Source of the DNA: Georhizobium profundi
Lineage (GTDB): Bacteria > Pseudomonadota > Alphaproteobacteria > Rhizobiales > Rhizobiaceae
DNA: 64,000 nt
Assembly: GCF_003952725.1 (NCBI RefSeq)
Contig: NZ_CP032509.1
Span: 1,202,001 to 1,266,000 of the forward strand
Direction: 5' to 3'
Part shown: positions 8,611 through 17,415 of the stretch, piece by piece
Numbering within the stretch: the first letter of the stretch is position 1
How the letters are laid out: each line of letters starts with the position of its first letter
Translations under genes and position numbers: made by a program
The notes under the pieces: generated by a model
Told to the model about the DNA's origin: nothing
The model's database searches: none
The model's input: only the letters and a program-made list of their open reading frames with translations

Positions 8611-10959
8611 ATGGATATGAACGAAATCAGAGAGATTTTCTTCCAGGAGTGCGAGGAGCAACTCGCCGAACTGGAAACGGGTCTTCTCGCGCTGAATGAC
8701 GGCGATACCGATCCGGAAACCGTCAATGCCGTCTTCCGGGCAGTGCACTCGATCAAGGGCGGCGCCGGTGCGTTCGCGCTCGACGATCTCGTGGCATTCG
8801 CCCATGTGTTTGAAACCACTTTGGATAAGGTGCGCTCTGGACAACTTGAGCCGACACACGATGTTTTGAAGGTGATGCTGAAGTCTGCCGACGTCTTGGC
8901 CGACCTCACCAACGCTGCCCGCCATGGCGACCAGATCGACCAGGATCGCAGCGCATCGCTCGTTGCCGACCTGGAGGCGCTGGCACGCGGCGAAGGCGTA
9001 TCGAGCGGCGAGAAGCCGGCCGAAGCCGAGCCTGAGTTCACGCCGGTGCCGGTGATGCTGGAAGAACCGCAAAGTGCCGACTTCGCGCCTGTGCCGTTCT
9101 CCTTCGACGATTTCGATGACGAAGACACCGCCGCCGCAGCCTCGGGCTTCGTCGTAACCTTTCGGCCGCGCGCCGAGCTCTACGGTAAGGGCAACGACGC
9201 CTATCTGCTGTTGCGCGATGTCGCCAAGCTCGGCGCGGCGAAGATCGCGTGCGACAGCACCGATCTTCCGGACCTCGCGCAGATGGACCCGGAGGGTGCC
9301 TATCTCTCCTGGACGATCGAAGTGACCGGTCTGGCCGACGAAGCACCGATTCAGCGGGTCTTCGAATTCGCCGAGTGGGATTGCGACCTGACGATCGTGC
9401 CTTCGGGAGACGTTTCTGCGGTTCAGCCGGCTGAAGAGATCGTGCTGATGGCTCCGATAGAGACGCCTGCACCGGTCAAGGCGCCTGCTCCGAAGTTCAC
9501 GCCTGCGAAACCAACTGCCTCGGTAGACGACAGCGGCATGGTTCCCGTGCCCTTCGATCTGTCCGCATTCGATAATCTGACGGTGGCCGATACGATCGCC
9601 CCGCAGCCGGTTGCTGCGCCCGTGGCTGCCACGCCTGCGGCACCTGCTCCGGTCGCCCCCGTCATCTCCATCGCGGAAGCGGCGGCCAAGCGGGGGGCCG
9701 ATCCCGATGCGGCCGACCGCCGCCAGGGTGGGGATCGTCGTGCAGCGGAAACGGTCGCTCCAACCATCCGCGTCGATCTCGACCGCGTCGACCGGCTGAT
9801 CAACCTCGTCGGCGAGCTGGTCATCAACCAGGCAATGCTGGCGCAGAGCGTCAATGAGAGTGCCGCCGGCACGTCGGCCATCAATATGGGCCTAGAGGAA
9901 CTGCAGCAGCTGACCCGGGAAATCCAGGACAGCGTGATGGCGATCCGCGCTCAGCCGGTGAAGCCAGTCTTCCAGCGCATGTCGCGGATCGTACGCGAAA
10001 TCGCCGACATGACTGGCAAGAACGTGCGTCTGGTGACGGAAGGCGAGAACACCGAGGTCGACAAGACCGTCATCGACAAGCTTGCCGAGCCGCTGACGCA
10101 CATGATCCGCAATGCGGTCGACCACGGGCTCGAGACACCGGAGAAGCGGCTCGCCGCAGGCAAGCCGGAGGAAGGTACGCTGCGTCTTGCCGCCAAGCAC
10201 AGGTCCGGCCGTATCGTGATCGAGATCGCCGATGACGGCGCCGGCATCAACCGCGAGCGCGTCCGCAAAAAGGCGATCGAGAACGGCCTGATCAGTGCGG
10301 ACGCGAACCTGTCGGACGAGGAAATCGACAACCTGATCTTCCACGCGGGCTTCTCGACCGCCGACAAGATCTCCGACATTTCGGGCCGCGGCGTCGGCAT
10401 GGATGTGGTCAAGCGCTCGATCCAGCAGTTGGGTGGTCGCATCTCGATCGTCTCCAGGCCCGGCGAAGGCTCGGTCTTCACCATGAGCCTGCCGCTGACG
10501 CTTGCGGTGCTCGATGGCATGGTCGTCTCGGTCGCCAACCAGACGCTGGTCGTGCCACTGACGGCGATCGTGGAAACGCTGCAGCCGGAAGCCTCGAAGA
10601 TCCACCGCTTCGGCGCGGAACAGCGCCTGATCTCGATCCGCGACACCTTTTGTCCGCTGGTCGATGTCGGGCGGGTGCTGTCCTTCCGCCGCGAGCAGGC
10701 TGATCCGGTTCAAAGCGTGGCCGTGCTCGTCGAAACGGAAGGCGGCGGCCAGCGCGCGCTCATGGTCGATGCCATCCAGGGCCAACGCCAGGTCGTCATC
10801 AAGAGCCTCGAAGCCAACTACGATCACGTGCCGGGCATTGCCGCGGCCACCATTCTCGGTGATGGGCGTGTTGCCCTCATTCTCGACGTCGATGCCGTCG
10901 TCGCGGGTTCTCGCGGCGACCAGGCGCGGCCCGAACTTTCCCTCGCAGCAGTAGGATAG
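8611..10959 (+). CDS. cheA: Chemotaxis histidine kinase CheA
   Basis: 782 residues, a full-length CheA. An HPt domain (1-125) has the phosphorylated H46 in VHSIKGGAGAF. A P2-like region (about 180-265) is divergent and flanked by Ala/Pro-rich linkers. A dimerisation helix pair starts at about 388 (VDLDRVDRLINLVGELVINQAMLAQ). The ATP-binding domain has the N box HMIRNAVDHGLETPEKR (497-513), a G1 box IADDGAGIN and a G2 box GRGVGMDVVKR. A CheW-like domain ends the protein. It phosphorylates CheY1, CheY2 and CheB in response to receptor state. The linkers contain two similar short motifs, APVPFSFDDF and VPVPFDLSAF. Confidence 0.97.
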   Translation: MDMNEIREIFFQECEEQLAELETGLLALNDGDTDPETVNAVFRAVHSIKGGAGAFALDDLVAFAHVFETTLDKVRSGQLEPTHDVLKVMLKSADVLADLTNAARHGDQIDQDRSASLVADLEALARGEGVSSGEKPAEAEPEFTPVPVMLEEPQSADFAPVPFSFDDFDDEDTAAAASGFVVTFRPRAELYGKGNDAYLLLRDVAKLGAAKIACDSTDLPDLAQMDPEGAYLSWTIEVTGLADEAPIQRVFEFAEWDCDLTIVPSGDVSAVQPAEEIVLMAPIETPAPVKAPAPKFTPAKPTASVDDSGMVPVPFDLSAFDNLTVADTIAPQPVAAPVAATPAAPAPVAPVISIAEAAAKRGADPDAADRRQGGDRRAAETVAPTIRVDLDRVDRLINLVGELVINQAMLAQSVNESAAGTSAINMGLEELQQLTREIQDSVMAIRAQPVKPVFQRMSRIVREIADMTGKNVRLVTEGENTEVDKTVIDKLAEPLTHMIRNAVDHGLETPEKRLAAGKPEEGTLRLAAKHRSGRIVIEIADDGAGINRERVRKKAIENGLISADANLSDEEIDNLIFHAGFSTADKISDISGRGVGMDVVKRSIQQLGGRISIVSRPGEGSVFTMSLPLTLAVLDGMVVSVANQTLVVPLTAIVETLQPEASKIHRFGAEQRLISIRDTFCPLVDVGRVLSFRREQADPVQSVAVLVETEGGGQRALMVDAIQGQRQVVIKSLEANYDHVPGIAAATILGDGRVALILDVDAVVAGSRGDQARPELSLAAVG

Positions 10960-10963
10960 GACC

Positions 10964-11431
10964 ATGAACGAACTTGCCAGGACACAGGCCGACGGCGTTC
11001 GCGAACTCATCGCTTTCCGTATCGGCGATCAGGAATTCTGCGTCGACATCATGTCGGTGCGGGAAATCCGGGGCTGGACCCCCGCGACCGCTTTGCCGCA
11101 CTCCCCGGGCTTCGTGCTCGGCGTCATCAACCTGCGCGGCGCGGTGCTTCCCATCATCGATCTGTCGAGCCGTCTCGGCATGAAGGCAGCCGATCCGACT
11201 GCGCGGCACGTCATCATCGTGGCTCAGGTGCACAAGAAGGTCGTCGGGCTTCTGGTCGATGCAGTCTCCGACATATTGTCGGTCACGAGCCAGAACATCC
11301 AGCCGACGCCGGAAGTCTCCTCCGAGCTCGACAAGTCGTTTGCCCGCGGTGTGCTGGCGATCGAGGGTCGGATGATCTGTCTCATCGAACTCGAAGCCCT
11401 CTTCAAGTCGAGCGAAAGCGAAGCTGCATGA
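10964..11431 (+). CDS. cheW: Chemotaxis coupling protein CheW
   Basis: 155 residues, a stand-alone CheW domain linking receptors to CheA. Typical segments are LIAFRIGDQEFCVDIMSVREIRGW, the receptor-binding groove region SPGFVLGVINLRGAVLPIIDL, and VGLLVDAVSDIL. Four bases separate it from cheA. Its stop TGA overlaps the cheR ATG by 4 bases, which suggests coupled translation. Confidence 0.96.
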   Translation: MNELARTQADGVRELIAFRIGDQEFCVDIMSVREIRGWTPATALPHSPGFVLGVINLRGAVLPIIDLSSRLGMKAADPTARHVIIVAQVHKKVVGLLVDAVSDILSVTSQNIQPTPEVSSELDKSFARGVLAIEGRMICLIELEALFKSSESEAA

Positions 11432-12348
11432 CACGCCCACTGGCGCGCGACGGCGGAGGCCTGCCTGGCGAAGAGCTGTTGGTCAGCGGCGAATTTCCGC
11501 TGACCCGTCGTGATCTCAACGAGATCGCGGCGATGATCTACGCTGACGCAGGCATCCATCTCAACGAGACCAAGGCCTCGCTCGTCTATTCGCGGCTTTC
11601 CAAGCGCATTCGCCAACTGCGCCTGTCGAGCTTCCGTGACTATTGCGAACTCGTCTCTTCACCGGAAGGTGCGGACGAGCGGCGTGAGATGCTGTCGTTC
11701 CTGACGACGAACTTCACGCGCTTCTTTCGCGAGAACCACCATTTCGACCATCTGCGCGACACCGTTCTGCCACCGCTCCTGAAGCAGGCGAAAGCCGGGG
11801 GACGGGTGCGGATCTGGTCGGCCGGCTGCTCGGACGGCCAGGAGCCCTATTCGATCGGTTTGACCGTCCTGTCGCTGATGCCGGAGATCGCTTCCTACGA
11901 TTTCCGAATTCTCGCGAGCGACATCGATCCGAAGATCATCTCGAAGGCGAAAGCGGGGCGTTACGACGACCATGCGGTAGAGACGGTGCCATCCGCGCTG
12001 CGTTCGCGCTTCATCCACGAGGCGAAAGGCGAGGCCGGGGCCCGTTGGGAAGTCTCCTCGCAGGTCAAACAACTGATCGCGTTTCGTGAGCTCAATCTTT
12101 TGCGTGAATGGCCCTTCAAAGGGACCTTCCAGGTGATCTTCTGCCGCAACGTCGTGATCTATTTCGACGAGCAGACCCAGGCTCGCGTTTGGAGCCGCTA
12201 TTACCAAACGCTGGAGGAGGGCGGTCACCTTTATATCGGCCATTCCGAGCGGGTGTCTGGCCCGGCGAAGGACGGTTTCGACAACGTCGCCATCACCACT
12301 TACCGCAAGAACTCGGGCAGGCCGGCAGGCAGGAGCGGCACGTTATGA
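11428..12348 (+). CDS. cheR: Chemoreceptor methyltransferase CheR
   Basis: 306 residues. CheR methylates glutamates on chemoreceptors using SAM. The N-terminal CheR domain is followed by the SAM-binding [18 protein letters not shown] and by [18 protein letters not shown], both hallmarks. It lies between cheW and cheB with 4-base overlaps on both sides. Confidence 0.96.
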   Translation: MTRPLARDGGGLPGEELLVSGEFPLTRRDLNEIAAMIYADAGIHLNETKASLVYSRLSKRIRQLRLSSFRDYCELVSSPEGADERREMLSFLTTNFTRFFRENHHFDHLRDTVLPPLLKQAKAGGRVRIWSAGCSDGQEPYSIGLTVLSLMPEIASYDFRILASDIDPKIISKAKAGRYDDHAVETVPSALRSRFIHEAKGEAGARWEVSSQVKQLIAFRELNLLREWPFKGTFQVIFCRNVVIYFDEQTQARVWSRYYQTLEEGGHLYIGHSERVSGPAKDGFDNVAITTYRKNSGRPAGRSGTL

Positions 12349-13394
12349 ACTCTCCCATCAGGGTGATCGTCGTCGATGACTCCGCCACGATGCGGATGAT
12401 GATTTCGGCCGTGCTCAATGCCGATCCGGATATCGAGGTCGTTGGCCAGGCGTCGAACGCCATGGAAGCGAGAAGCGCCATCAAGGCACTCGATCCCGAC
12501 GTGGTGACGCTCGATATCGAGATGCCCAGCATGAGCGGGCTCGAGTTCCTAGAAAAGATCATGCAACTGCGGCCGATGCCGGTGATCATGGTGTCGACGC
12601 TGACGCAGCGAGGGGCCGAAGCGACGCTGGCGGCGCTTGAGATCGGCGCTTTCGACTGTATCGGAAAGCCGGTTCCAGGCGAAGGCAAGCCGTTTGCAGG
12701 ACTGACGACACTGGTCAAGGAAGCGGCCGCATCGCGGCTGAAGCGGAGCTATCAGCGGCCTTCGGAAAAGGCTGCGCCGGCGCCTGTCACCTCGGACTAC
12801 CGCCCGCGCAACCGCATCATCGCGATCGGTGCATCGACCGGTGGTGTTGAGGCGCTGATCCAGGTTCTCTCGCGGTTTCCAGCCAACTGCCCGCCGACGG
12901 TCATCACGCAGCATATGCCGGCATCCTTCACGCGCAGCTTCGCGGAACGGCTGGATCGCCTGTGCGCGCCGAAAGTGACCGAGGCGATCGATGGCGAGCC
13001 CTTGTCCTTCGGCCGCGTCTATCTCGCGCCAGGCGGCGAGCGTCATCTGGAAATCACCAACGGATCGGGACCGCGGTGCCGGCTGGTGGAAAGTGGAACG
13101 GTGAACGGCCACCGGCCGTCGGTCGACGTCCTGTTCCGCTCGGTTGCCGCCACGGCGGGCAAGAACGCCGTCGGCGCGATCCTGACCGGCATGGGCCGGG
13201 ACGGCGCCCAGGGCCTGCTCGCCATGCGCCAGGCGGGAGCTGCAACGTTCGGTCAGGACGAACGCAGTGCTGTTGTCTATGGAATGCCTCGCGTTGCGCA
13301 GGAGATAGGAGCTGTGGCGATGCAGCTGCCCCTCGATGCCATCGGAGATGAAATTATTGCCGCAACGGCGGCCAAGAAAATCGGGGTTGTGTGA
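12345..13394 (+). CDS. cheB: Chemoreceptor methylesterase/glutamine deamidase CheB
   Basis: 349 residues. An N-terminal receiver domain has D11/D12 and the phosphoacceptor D57 ([13 protein letters not shown]). The C-terminal methylesterase domain has the Ser in [11 protein letters not shown], the His in [11 protein letters not shown] and the Asp in [13 protein letters not shown]. It removes methyl groups from receptors when activated by CheA. The start ATG at 12345 overlaps the cheR stop; an open frame extends further upstream but that part overlaps cheR and is not CheB. Confidence 0.96.
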   Translation: MNSPIRVIVVDDSATMRMMISAVLNADPDIEVVGQASNAMEARSAIKALDPDVVTLDIEMPSMSGLEFLEKIMQLRPMPVIMVSTLTQRGAEATLAALEIGAFDCIGKPVPGEGKPFAGLTTLVKEAAASRLKRSYQRPSEKAAPAPVTSDYRPRNRIIAIGASTGGVEALIQVLSRFPANCPPTVITQHMPASFTRSFAERLDRLCAPKVTEAIDGEPLSFGRVYLAPGGERHLEITNGSGPRCRLVESGTVNGHRPSVDVLFRSVAATAGKNAVGAILTGMGRDGAQGLLAMRQAGAATFGQDERSAVVYGMPRVAQEIGAVAMQLPLDAIGDEIIAATAAKKIGVV

Positions 13395-13783
13395 TGTCGC
13401 TTGCGCAAAAAATCAAAGTACTCATCGTTGACGACCAGGTGACCAGCCGCCTGCTGCTCGGCGAAGCGCTCCAGTCATTGGGCTTTTCGCAGATCACCGT
13501 AGCAGGCGACGGTCAGCAAGGTCTCGCGATCATGCAGCAGCAGCCGCATCATCTGGTTATCTCGGATTTCAACATGCCGAAGATGGATGGCCTCGGGCTT
13601 TTGCAGGCGATCCGCTCCAATGCACAGACGAAGCGGGCGGCGTTCATCATGCTGACTGCACAGGGCGATCGCGCCCTGGTGCAGAAGGCTGCGCAGCTTG
13701 GTGCGAATAACGTGCTGTCCAAACCCTTCACGGTGGAAAAGATGCAGGCGGCGATCGAGGCCGTCTTCGGTGCCCTGAAATGA
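13394..13783 (+). CDS. cheY2: Chemotaxis response regulator CheY2
   Basis: 129 residues, a single receiver domain. D13/D14 (LIVDDQ), the phosphoacceptor D58 ([13 protein letters not shown]), the switch T in MLTAQGD and the Lys in [11 protein letters not shown] are all visible. By position between cheB and cheD it corresponds to rhizobial CheY2, the regulator that acts on the flagellar motor. The ATG at 13394 shares one base with the cheB stop; a GTG at 13391 is possible. Confidence 0.94.
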   Translation: MSLAQKIKVLIVDDQVTSRLLLGEALQSLGFSQITVAGDGQQGLAIMQQQPHHLVISDFNMPKMDGLGLLQAIRSNAQTKRAAFIMLTAQGDRALVQKAAQLGANNVLSKPFTVEKMQAAIEAVFGALK

Positions 13784-14325
13784 CAGCCGGTGCGGTCCGG
13801 CGCGTTCATGTCATTCAGGGAGAGTATCACGTCAGCGACGATCCGAACGTCGTTCTGACCACGATCCTCGGCTCCTGCGTCGCCGCGTGCCTGCGGGATT
13901 CGGCCGCCGGAATCGGTGGGATGAACCACTTCCTGCTGCCCGGCGGACCGGGGTCCTCCGGCAACGCCGCGACCCGATACGGCGTGCATCTGATGGAACT
14001 GCTGATCAACGAGCTCTTGAAGAACGGCGCGCGCCGCGATCGGCTGCAGGCGAAGATCTTCGGCGGAGCGCAGACCATCGCGCAGTTTTCCAATGTCGGC
14101 AGGCAGAACGCGGAGTTTGCGACGCGGTTTCTGACCGACGAGCGCATTCCGATCATCAACGCCTCGACCGGGGGCGATCTCGGCCGCAAAGTCGAGTTCT
14201 GGCCGGTGAGCGGACGTGCCAGACAGCATGCGCTCGACAACACTCAGACGCAGCGCGCCGTTGAAATGGAGCGTCCTCGTCCCGTGGCGCCGGCTCCCGC
14301 GGATGGCGGCGTGGAATTCTTTTGA
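13780..14325 (+). CDS. cheD: Chemoreceptor glutamine deamidase CheD
   Basis: 181 residues. CheD deamidates glutamines on chemoreceptors. The catalytic triad maps to C33 ([12 protein letters not shown]), H50 ([11 protein letters not shown]) and T27, all six residues later than in the Thermotoga enzyme (C27, H44, T21). The start overlaps the cheY2 stop by 4 bases. The C-terminal 35 residues are a Pro/Ala-rich tail. Confidence 0.95.
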   Translation: MTAGAVRRVHVIQGEYHVSDDPNVVLTTILGSCVAACLRDSAAGIGGMNHFLLPGGPGSSGNAATRYGVHLMELLINELLKNGARRDRLQAKIFGGAQTIAQFSNVGRQNAEFATRFLTDERIPIINASTGGDLGRKVEFWPVSGRARQHALDNTQTQRAVEMERPRPVAPAPADGGVEFF

Positions 14326-14372
14326 TTGACGGCGTCGACCACGCCGAAGTGCCTTTTCTGGAGCATGACATA

Positions 14373-14756
14373 ATGGCCGAGCACGCACGACGCCGACTGG
14401 AGCAGGACGAGGCCGGTCAACCACTGAGCCATCTTCTGGGCCGCCTGGCCAACGAGATGATCGATCTTGCCGGCGCGGTGGAGGCGATCGAGCATGATCT
14501 GACCGCCGGAGAGGCAGACCATGGCGACGACGCGCGCGTCATGCGGCTGCAAACGCTGGATCTCACGATCCAGCGCCTGCGTGGCCTCGGCCATTTCCTC
14601 GACGCGCTTTCGGTCAATGTTCCTCACGGCGTTGCGATCCACCTTCAGGACGCGCTTCGCATCATGACCTTGTCCGACGTGAAGAGCCGCCTGTCCGGCG
14701 AGGCGGACGGTCGCCGCGATGCGGTGAAGGAGAGCGGCGACATCGAGCTTTTCTAA
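14373..14756 (+). CDS. cheT: CheT-like chemotaxis protein with a CheZ-type DxxxQ motif
   Basis: About 127 residues, mostly helical. It carries LQTLDLTIQRLRGLG, a D-x-x-x-Q motif (D63 to Q67 from the ATG at 14373), as used by CheZ to remove phosphate from CheY. In S. meliloti the last gene of the che operon, cheT, has been reported as a CheZ-like protein that also touches CheR-linked adaptation. No other CheY phosphatase gene is visible here, so this is the likely signal terminator. The start is uncertain: the ATG at 14373 has GGAG nine bases upstream, while a TTG at 14322 would overlap the cheD stop and add 17 residues. Confidence 0.78.
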   Translation: MAEHARRRLEQDEAGQPLSHLLGRLANEMIDLAGAVEAIEHDLTAGEADHGDDARVMRLQTLDLTIQRLRGLGHFLDALSVNVPHGVAIHLQDALRIMTLSDVKSRLSGEADGRRDAVKESGDIELF

Positions 14757-14809
14757 GCCGCTGACGCCCGCTTGCAGCTGTGCCCGGCTGCGTTCAGGGC
14801 GCAACATCT

Positions 14810-14831
14810 TCGCGCAAGTTTCACTGCCTAT
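14810..14831 (+). promoter_or_regulatory. Flagellar-type upstream element (fliF copy)
   Basis: TCGCGCAAG at 14810-14818, nine bases, then CTAT at 14828-14831, about 72 bases before the fliF ATG. It is one of eight matching elements in the window and probably marks a separate fliF promoter after the che operon. Confidence 0.55.
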
Positions 14832-14903
14832 TGTCGGCCCTGACAGGATCGCATGGCGTGTCACGCCGTGACGCGTCGAATTTTGCAGTTGAACGGGCAC
14901 AGA

Positions 14904-16565
14904 ATGAATCTGTTGAGCCAACTGGCACCACTTTCCAAGCGGTTCATGGCCCTCGGCCAGATGCGCATCATGGCCATGCTCGGCGGGACCGCGCTCGCCA
15001 TTGCGATGATCGTGGCGGCGGGCCTCTATCTGAACAAACCGACGATGGAGACGGTCTATGTCGGCCTCGAGCCGGAGGACCTGAGCCGCGTTTCGATGGC
15101 ACTTTCCGAAGCAAATATGGATTTTGCCGTCGGCACAGATGGTTCGACCCTTCTCGTCCCGGTCGGTCAAGTGGGTTCCGTGAGGGCGTTTCTTGCCGAG
15201 CGCGGCCTGCCCGACAGCGCCAATGGCGGCTATGAGCTGTTCGACAATGTCGGTTCGCTCGGCCTGACCTCATTCATGCAGGAAGTGACCCGCGTTCGCG
15301 CGCTCGAAGGTGAGATCGCTCGGACCATCCAGTCCATCAGCGGCATCTCCGCCGCCCGCGTCCACATCGTCATGCCCGATCGCGGCAACTTCCGGCGTGG
15401 CGAACAGGAGCCGTCAGCATCCGTCATGATCCGCACGTCGGGCACGAACGGACAGCGGGCCGCGGAATCGGTGCGTCATCTCGTGGCAGCATCCGTTCCG
15501 GGCCTCGGCATCGACAATGTGACAGTGCTCGACTCCACCGGCCAGTTGCTCGCTTCTGGCGACGACATGACCAACAGCGCGCTCAATCGCTCGATGAGCC
15601 TTGTGCAGCTGGTGGAGCGCGAGATCGAGACGAGCATCGAGAAGGCGCTTGCGCCATTTCTCGGCGTCGACAATTTCCGCGCCAGCGTTCGCGCCAACCT
15701 GAACACCGACAGCCAGCAGATCCGCGAGACCACCTTCGATCCGGAATCACGCGTCGAGCGTTCGGTTCGGGTGACCCGCGAGGAGGAACGCTCGAACCGT
15801 GCCGAGGGTGACACGCCTGCGACGGTCGAACAGAACCTGCCGCAGGCTGCACCGGAAGGTACCGGCGGCGGTCCTTCTTCCAACGAGTCGCTCGATCGGC
15901 GCGAAGAACAGACGAATTTCGAGATCAATTCGAAGACGATCGAGACGGTCAAGAACAGCTACACGATCGAGCAACTGTCGATTGCCGTCGTCGTCAATCG
16001 CGGCCGCATTGCTGCGATGATCGGCGAGAACGCCACCCAGGAGCAGATCGACGCCTATCTTGCAGACATGGAGAACATCGTGCGCTCGGCCGCTGGTTTC
16101 AGCCAGAACCGGGGCGACGTCGTGTCCTTGAATGCCATGGCGTTTCTTGAGAACCAGCTTCTCGAAGAAGCCGCGGTCGAAGGCTCCATTCTGGAGAACC
16201 TTTCGCGCCATGCCGGCAGCATGATCAATGCACTCGCCTTCATCGTGGTCGCGCTTCTGGTCGTCTGGTTCGGACTTCGCCCGCTGGCCAGGTCCGTCGG
16301 TACGTCCGTAGCTCCTGCTCAGGAAGCCGATGCAGCGCTTGGCGACTTCAGCCCGTCGATGGGGACAGGCGCCATGCCGATGGAAGGGTTCGGTGCGGAT
16401 TTCGGCTTCGATCCGGAAACGGATCTCCTCGGCAGCGAGGAGAGCAGCGGCTACAATCGCCGGATGAAGGAAGGCCCGGAGAAGCGTCTGGCTCGCATGG
16501 TCGAACTGAACGAAGAGCGGGCAGCCAAGATCCTGCGGAAATGGGCGATTGAGAAGGCGGCCTGA
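14904..16565 (+). CDS. fliF: Flagellar MS-ring protein FliF
   Basis: 553 residues from the ATG at 14904 (MNLLSQLAPLSKRFMALGQ). FliF forms the MS ring in the inner membrane, the base on which the rotor and export gate are built. Two membrane segments are visible, one near residues 22-42 (IMAMLGGTALAIAMIVAAGLYL) and one near 435-455 (NALAFIVVALLVVWFGL). Ring-building motif regions such as LTSFMQEVTRVRALEGEIARTIQSI and SARVHIVMP-type sequence lie between. The C-terminal tail ends in RMVELNEERAAKILRKWAI, the FliG-binding end. An in-frame start 51 bases upstream is less likely. Confidence 0.96.
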   Translation: MNLLSQLAPLSKRFMALGQMRIMAMLGGTALAIAMIVAAGLYLNKPTMETVYVGLEPEDLSRVSMALSEANMDFAVGTDGSTLLVPVGQVGSVRAFLAERGLPDSANGGYELFDNVGSLGLTSFMQEVTRVRALEGEIARTIQSISGISAARVHIVMPDRGNFRRGEQEPSASVMIRTSGTNGQRAAESVRHLVAASVPGLGIDNVTVLDSTGQLLASGDDMTNSALNRSMSLVQLVEREIETSIEKALAPFLGVDNFRASVRANLNTDSQQIRETTFDPESRVERSVRVTREEERSNRAEGDTPATVEQNLPQAAPEGTGGGPSSNESLDRREEQTNFEINSKTIETVKNSYTIEQLSIAVVVNRGRIAAMIGENATQEQIDAYLADMENIVRSAAGFSQNRGDVVSLNAMAFLENQLLEEAAVEGSILENLSRHAGSMINALAFIVVALLVVWFGLRPLARSVGTSVAPAQEADAALGDFSPSMGTGAMPMEGFGADFGFDPETDLLGSEESSGYNRRMKEGPEKRLARMVELNEERAAKILRKWAIEKAA

Positions 16566-16577
16566 TCGGGGCTGCCT

Positions 16578-17006
16578 TCAAAGATGGCCGTAGGTGCCGC
16601 GCGAGAAGAGAAACACCCCGTAGAGCTCCTCACCGTCGGACTGGTCCTCGAGCGACCGATAAGCGCCGAAGCAATGCACGATGCGGTGGTCGTCCGACGG
16701 CTGCTTGATGGCCGCGGAAAAGTTGAACGGTCGGCTTTCAAACGCCGCATGTTCAAAGAGCTTGATGATCTTGTCGTGGATGCTGTCGTCGTAGCAGCGC
16801 ACGAGTTCCAGCAGGCCGAAAGCCGTTCGGTCTTCCGGGAGGCCATGCAGGGTGCGCGCCCGATGTCCGATCTTCAGCATCGCATTGGCGAGGTTGGCGG
16901 ACCAATGATCGACGATGCAAAACTCCGAGAGAAGATTGATCGTCGCCTGATCGAGAAAATCGGTCGGAGCTTGCATCTTGTCGTTCACACCACAGGTACT
17001 CGCCAT
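16578..17006 (-). CDS. Small PAS-fold-like protein of unknown function
   Basis: 142 residues with no known name. The central and C-terminal part resembles a PAS/PAC domain: a conserved helix HDKIIKLFEHAAFESRPFNF, then strands containing HRIVHCFGAYRSL and ELYGVFLFSRG. No output domain is attached. It lies on the minus strand between fliF and visN, ending 12 bases from the convergent fliF, and is divergent from visNR. A PAS protein beside the flagellar master regulators could feed a signal to them, but this is only suggested by position. The opposite strand is also open but gives an unlikely composition. The start is uncertain (ATG at 17004-17006 or Met 11). Confidence 0.65.
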   Translation of the reverse strand: MASTCGVNDKMQAPTDFLDQATINLLSEFCIVDHWSANLANAMLKIGHRARTLHGLPEDRTAFGLLELVRCYDDSIHDKIIKLFEHAAFESRPFNFSAAIKQPSDDHRIVHCFGAYRSLEDQSDGEELYGVFLFSRGTYGHL

Positions 17007-17013
17007 TTAGAAT

Positions 17014-17042
17014 ATGTCGACCCTCCGCCCTTGGGTCGACAT
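17014..17042. repeat. Perfect 10-base inverted repeat upstream of the PAS-like gene
   Basis: ATGTCGACCC at 17014-17023 and GGGTCGACAT at 17033-17042 with a nine-base loop. It begins 8 bases before the start codon of the minus-strand PAS-like gene. It could be an operator or a leader hairpin; on the minus strand a GGAGG-like sequence lies within it. Confidence 0.6.
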
Positions 17043-17415
17043 GAACGCCCTCCGCATTAGTTCATTCCGGTAAACGACAATACAAGTAAGCGTAGCGATT
17101 AATTGCAATTATCGCCGTTTAAGCCGTCCGGCTACCAGTTTTATTGATCCGAAATGTTGCGCGACCGCCACGCGAATCACTCCACATCGCTAGCCCGCCG
17201 TAAATGGCTAGGATTGGCAGTGGACACCCGCGGGAGCCCTGCGTAACGTTTTGTTAAGGGACGAATCACCGATCTGGCTACGTAACGTTTCGCGTTCTTG
17301 CGTATCTTCGACACCGTTTGGCGAAGGAGCCAAGAGTGATGTTTTTTTCGGGCGCTGGGCGGGCGTCCTCACTTATGCTGTGTGCGGATGAGGCAACCGC
17401 GGGCGGTCGGCGAAC
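17043..17415 (+). promoter_or_regulatory. Upstream region of visNR
   Basis: About 370 bases without a convincing gene, AT-richer than the surroundings. Visible structure: a 12-base palindrome TAATTGCAATTA at 17100-17111 and a direct repeat CGTAACGTTT at 17242-17251 and 17281-17290 (39 bases apart). The common CGCAAG flagellar element is absent, as expected if visNR sits at the top of the hierarchy. The promoter itself was not identified. Confidence 0.45.

Noticed and set aside
12108..12344. Longer N terminus for CheB
   Set aside because: The extra bases code for CheR in another frame; the receiver domain begins at the ATG at 12345.
16584..17060. Plus-strand open frame opposite the PAS-like gene
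   Set aside because: Its protein lacks any recognisable domain, whereas the minus-strand reading has a PAC-like pattern.
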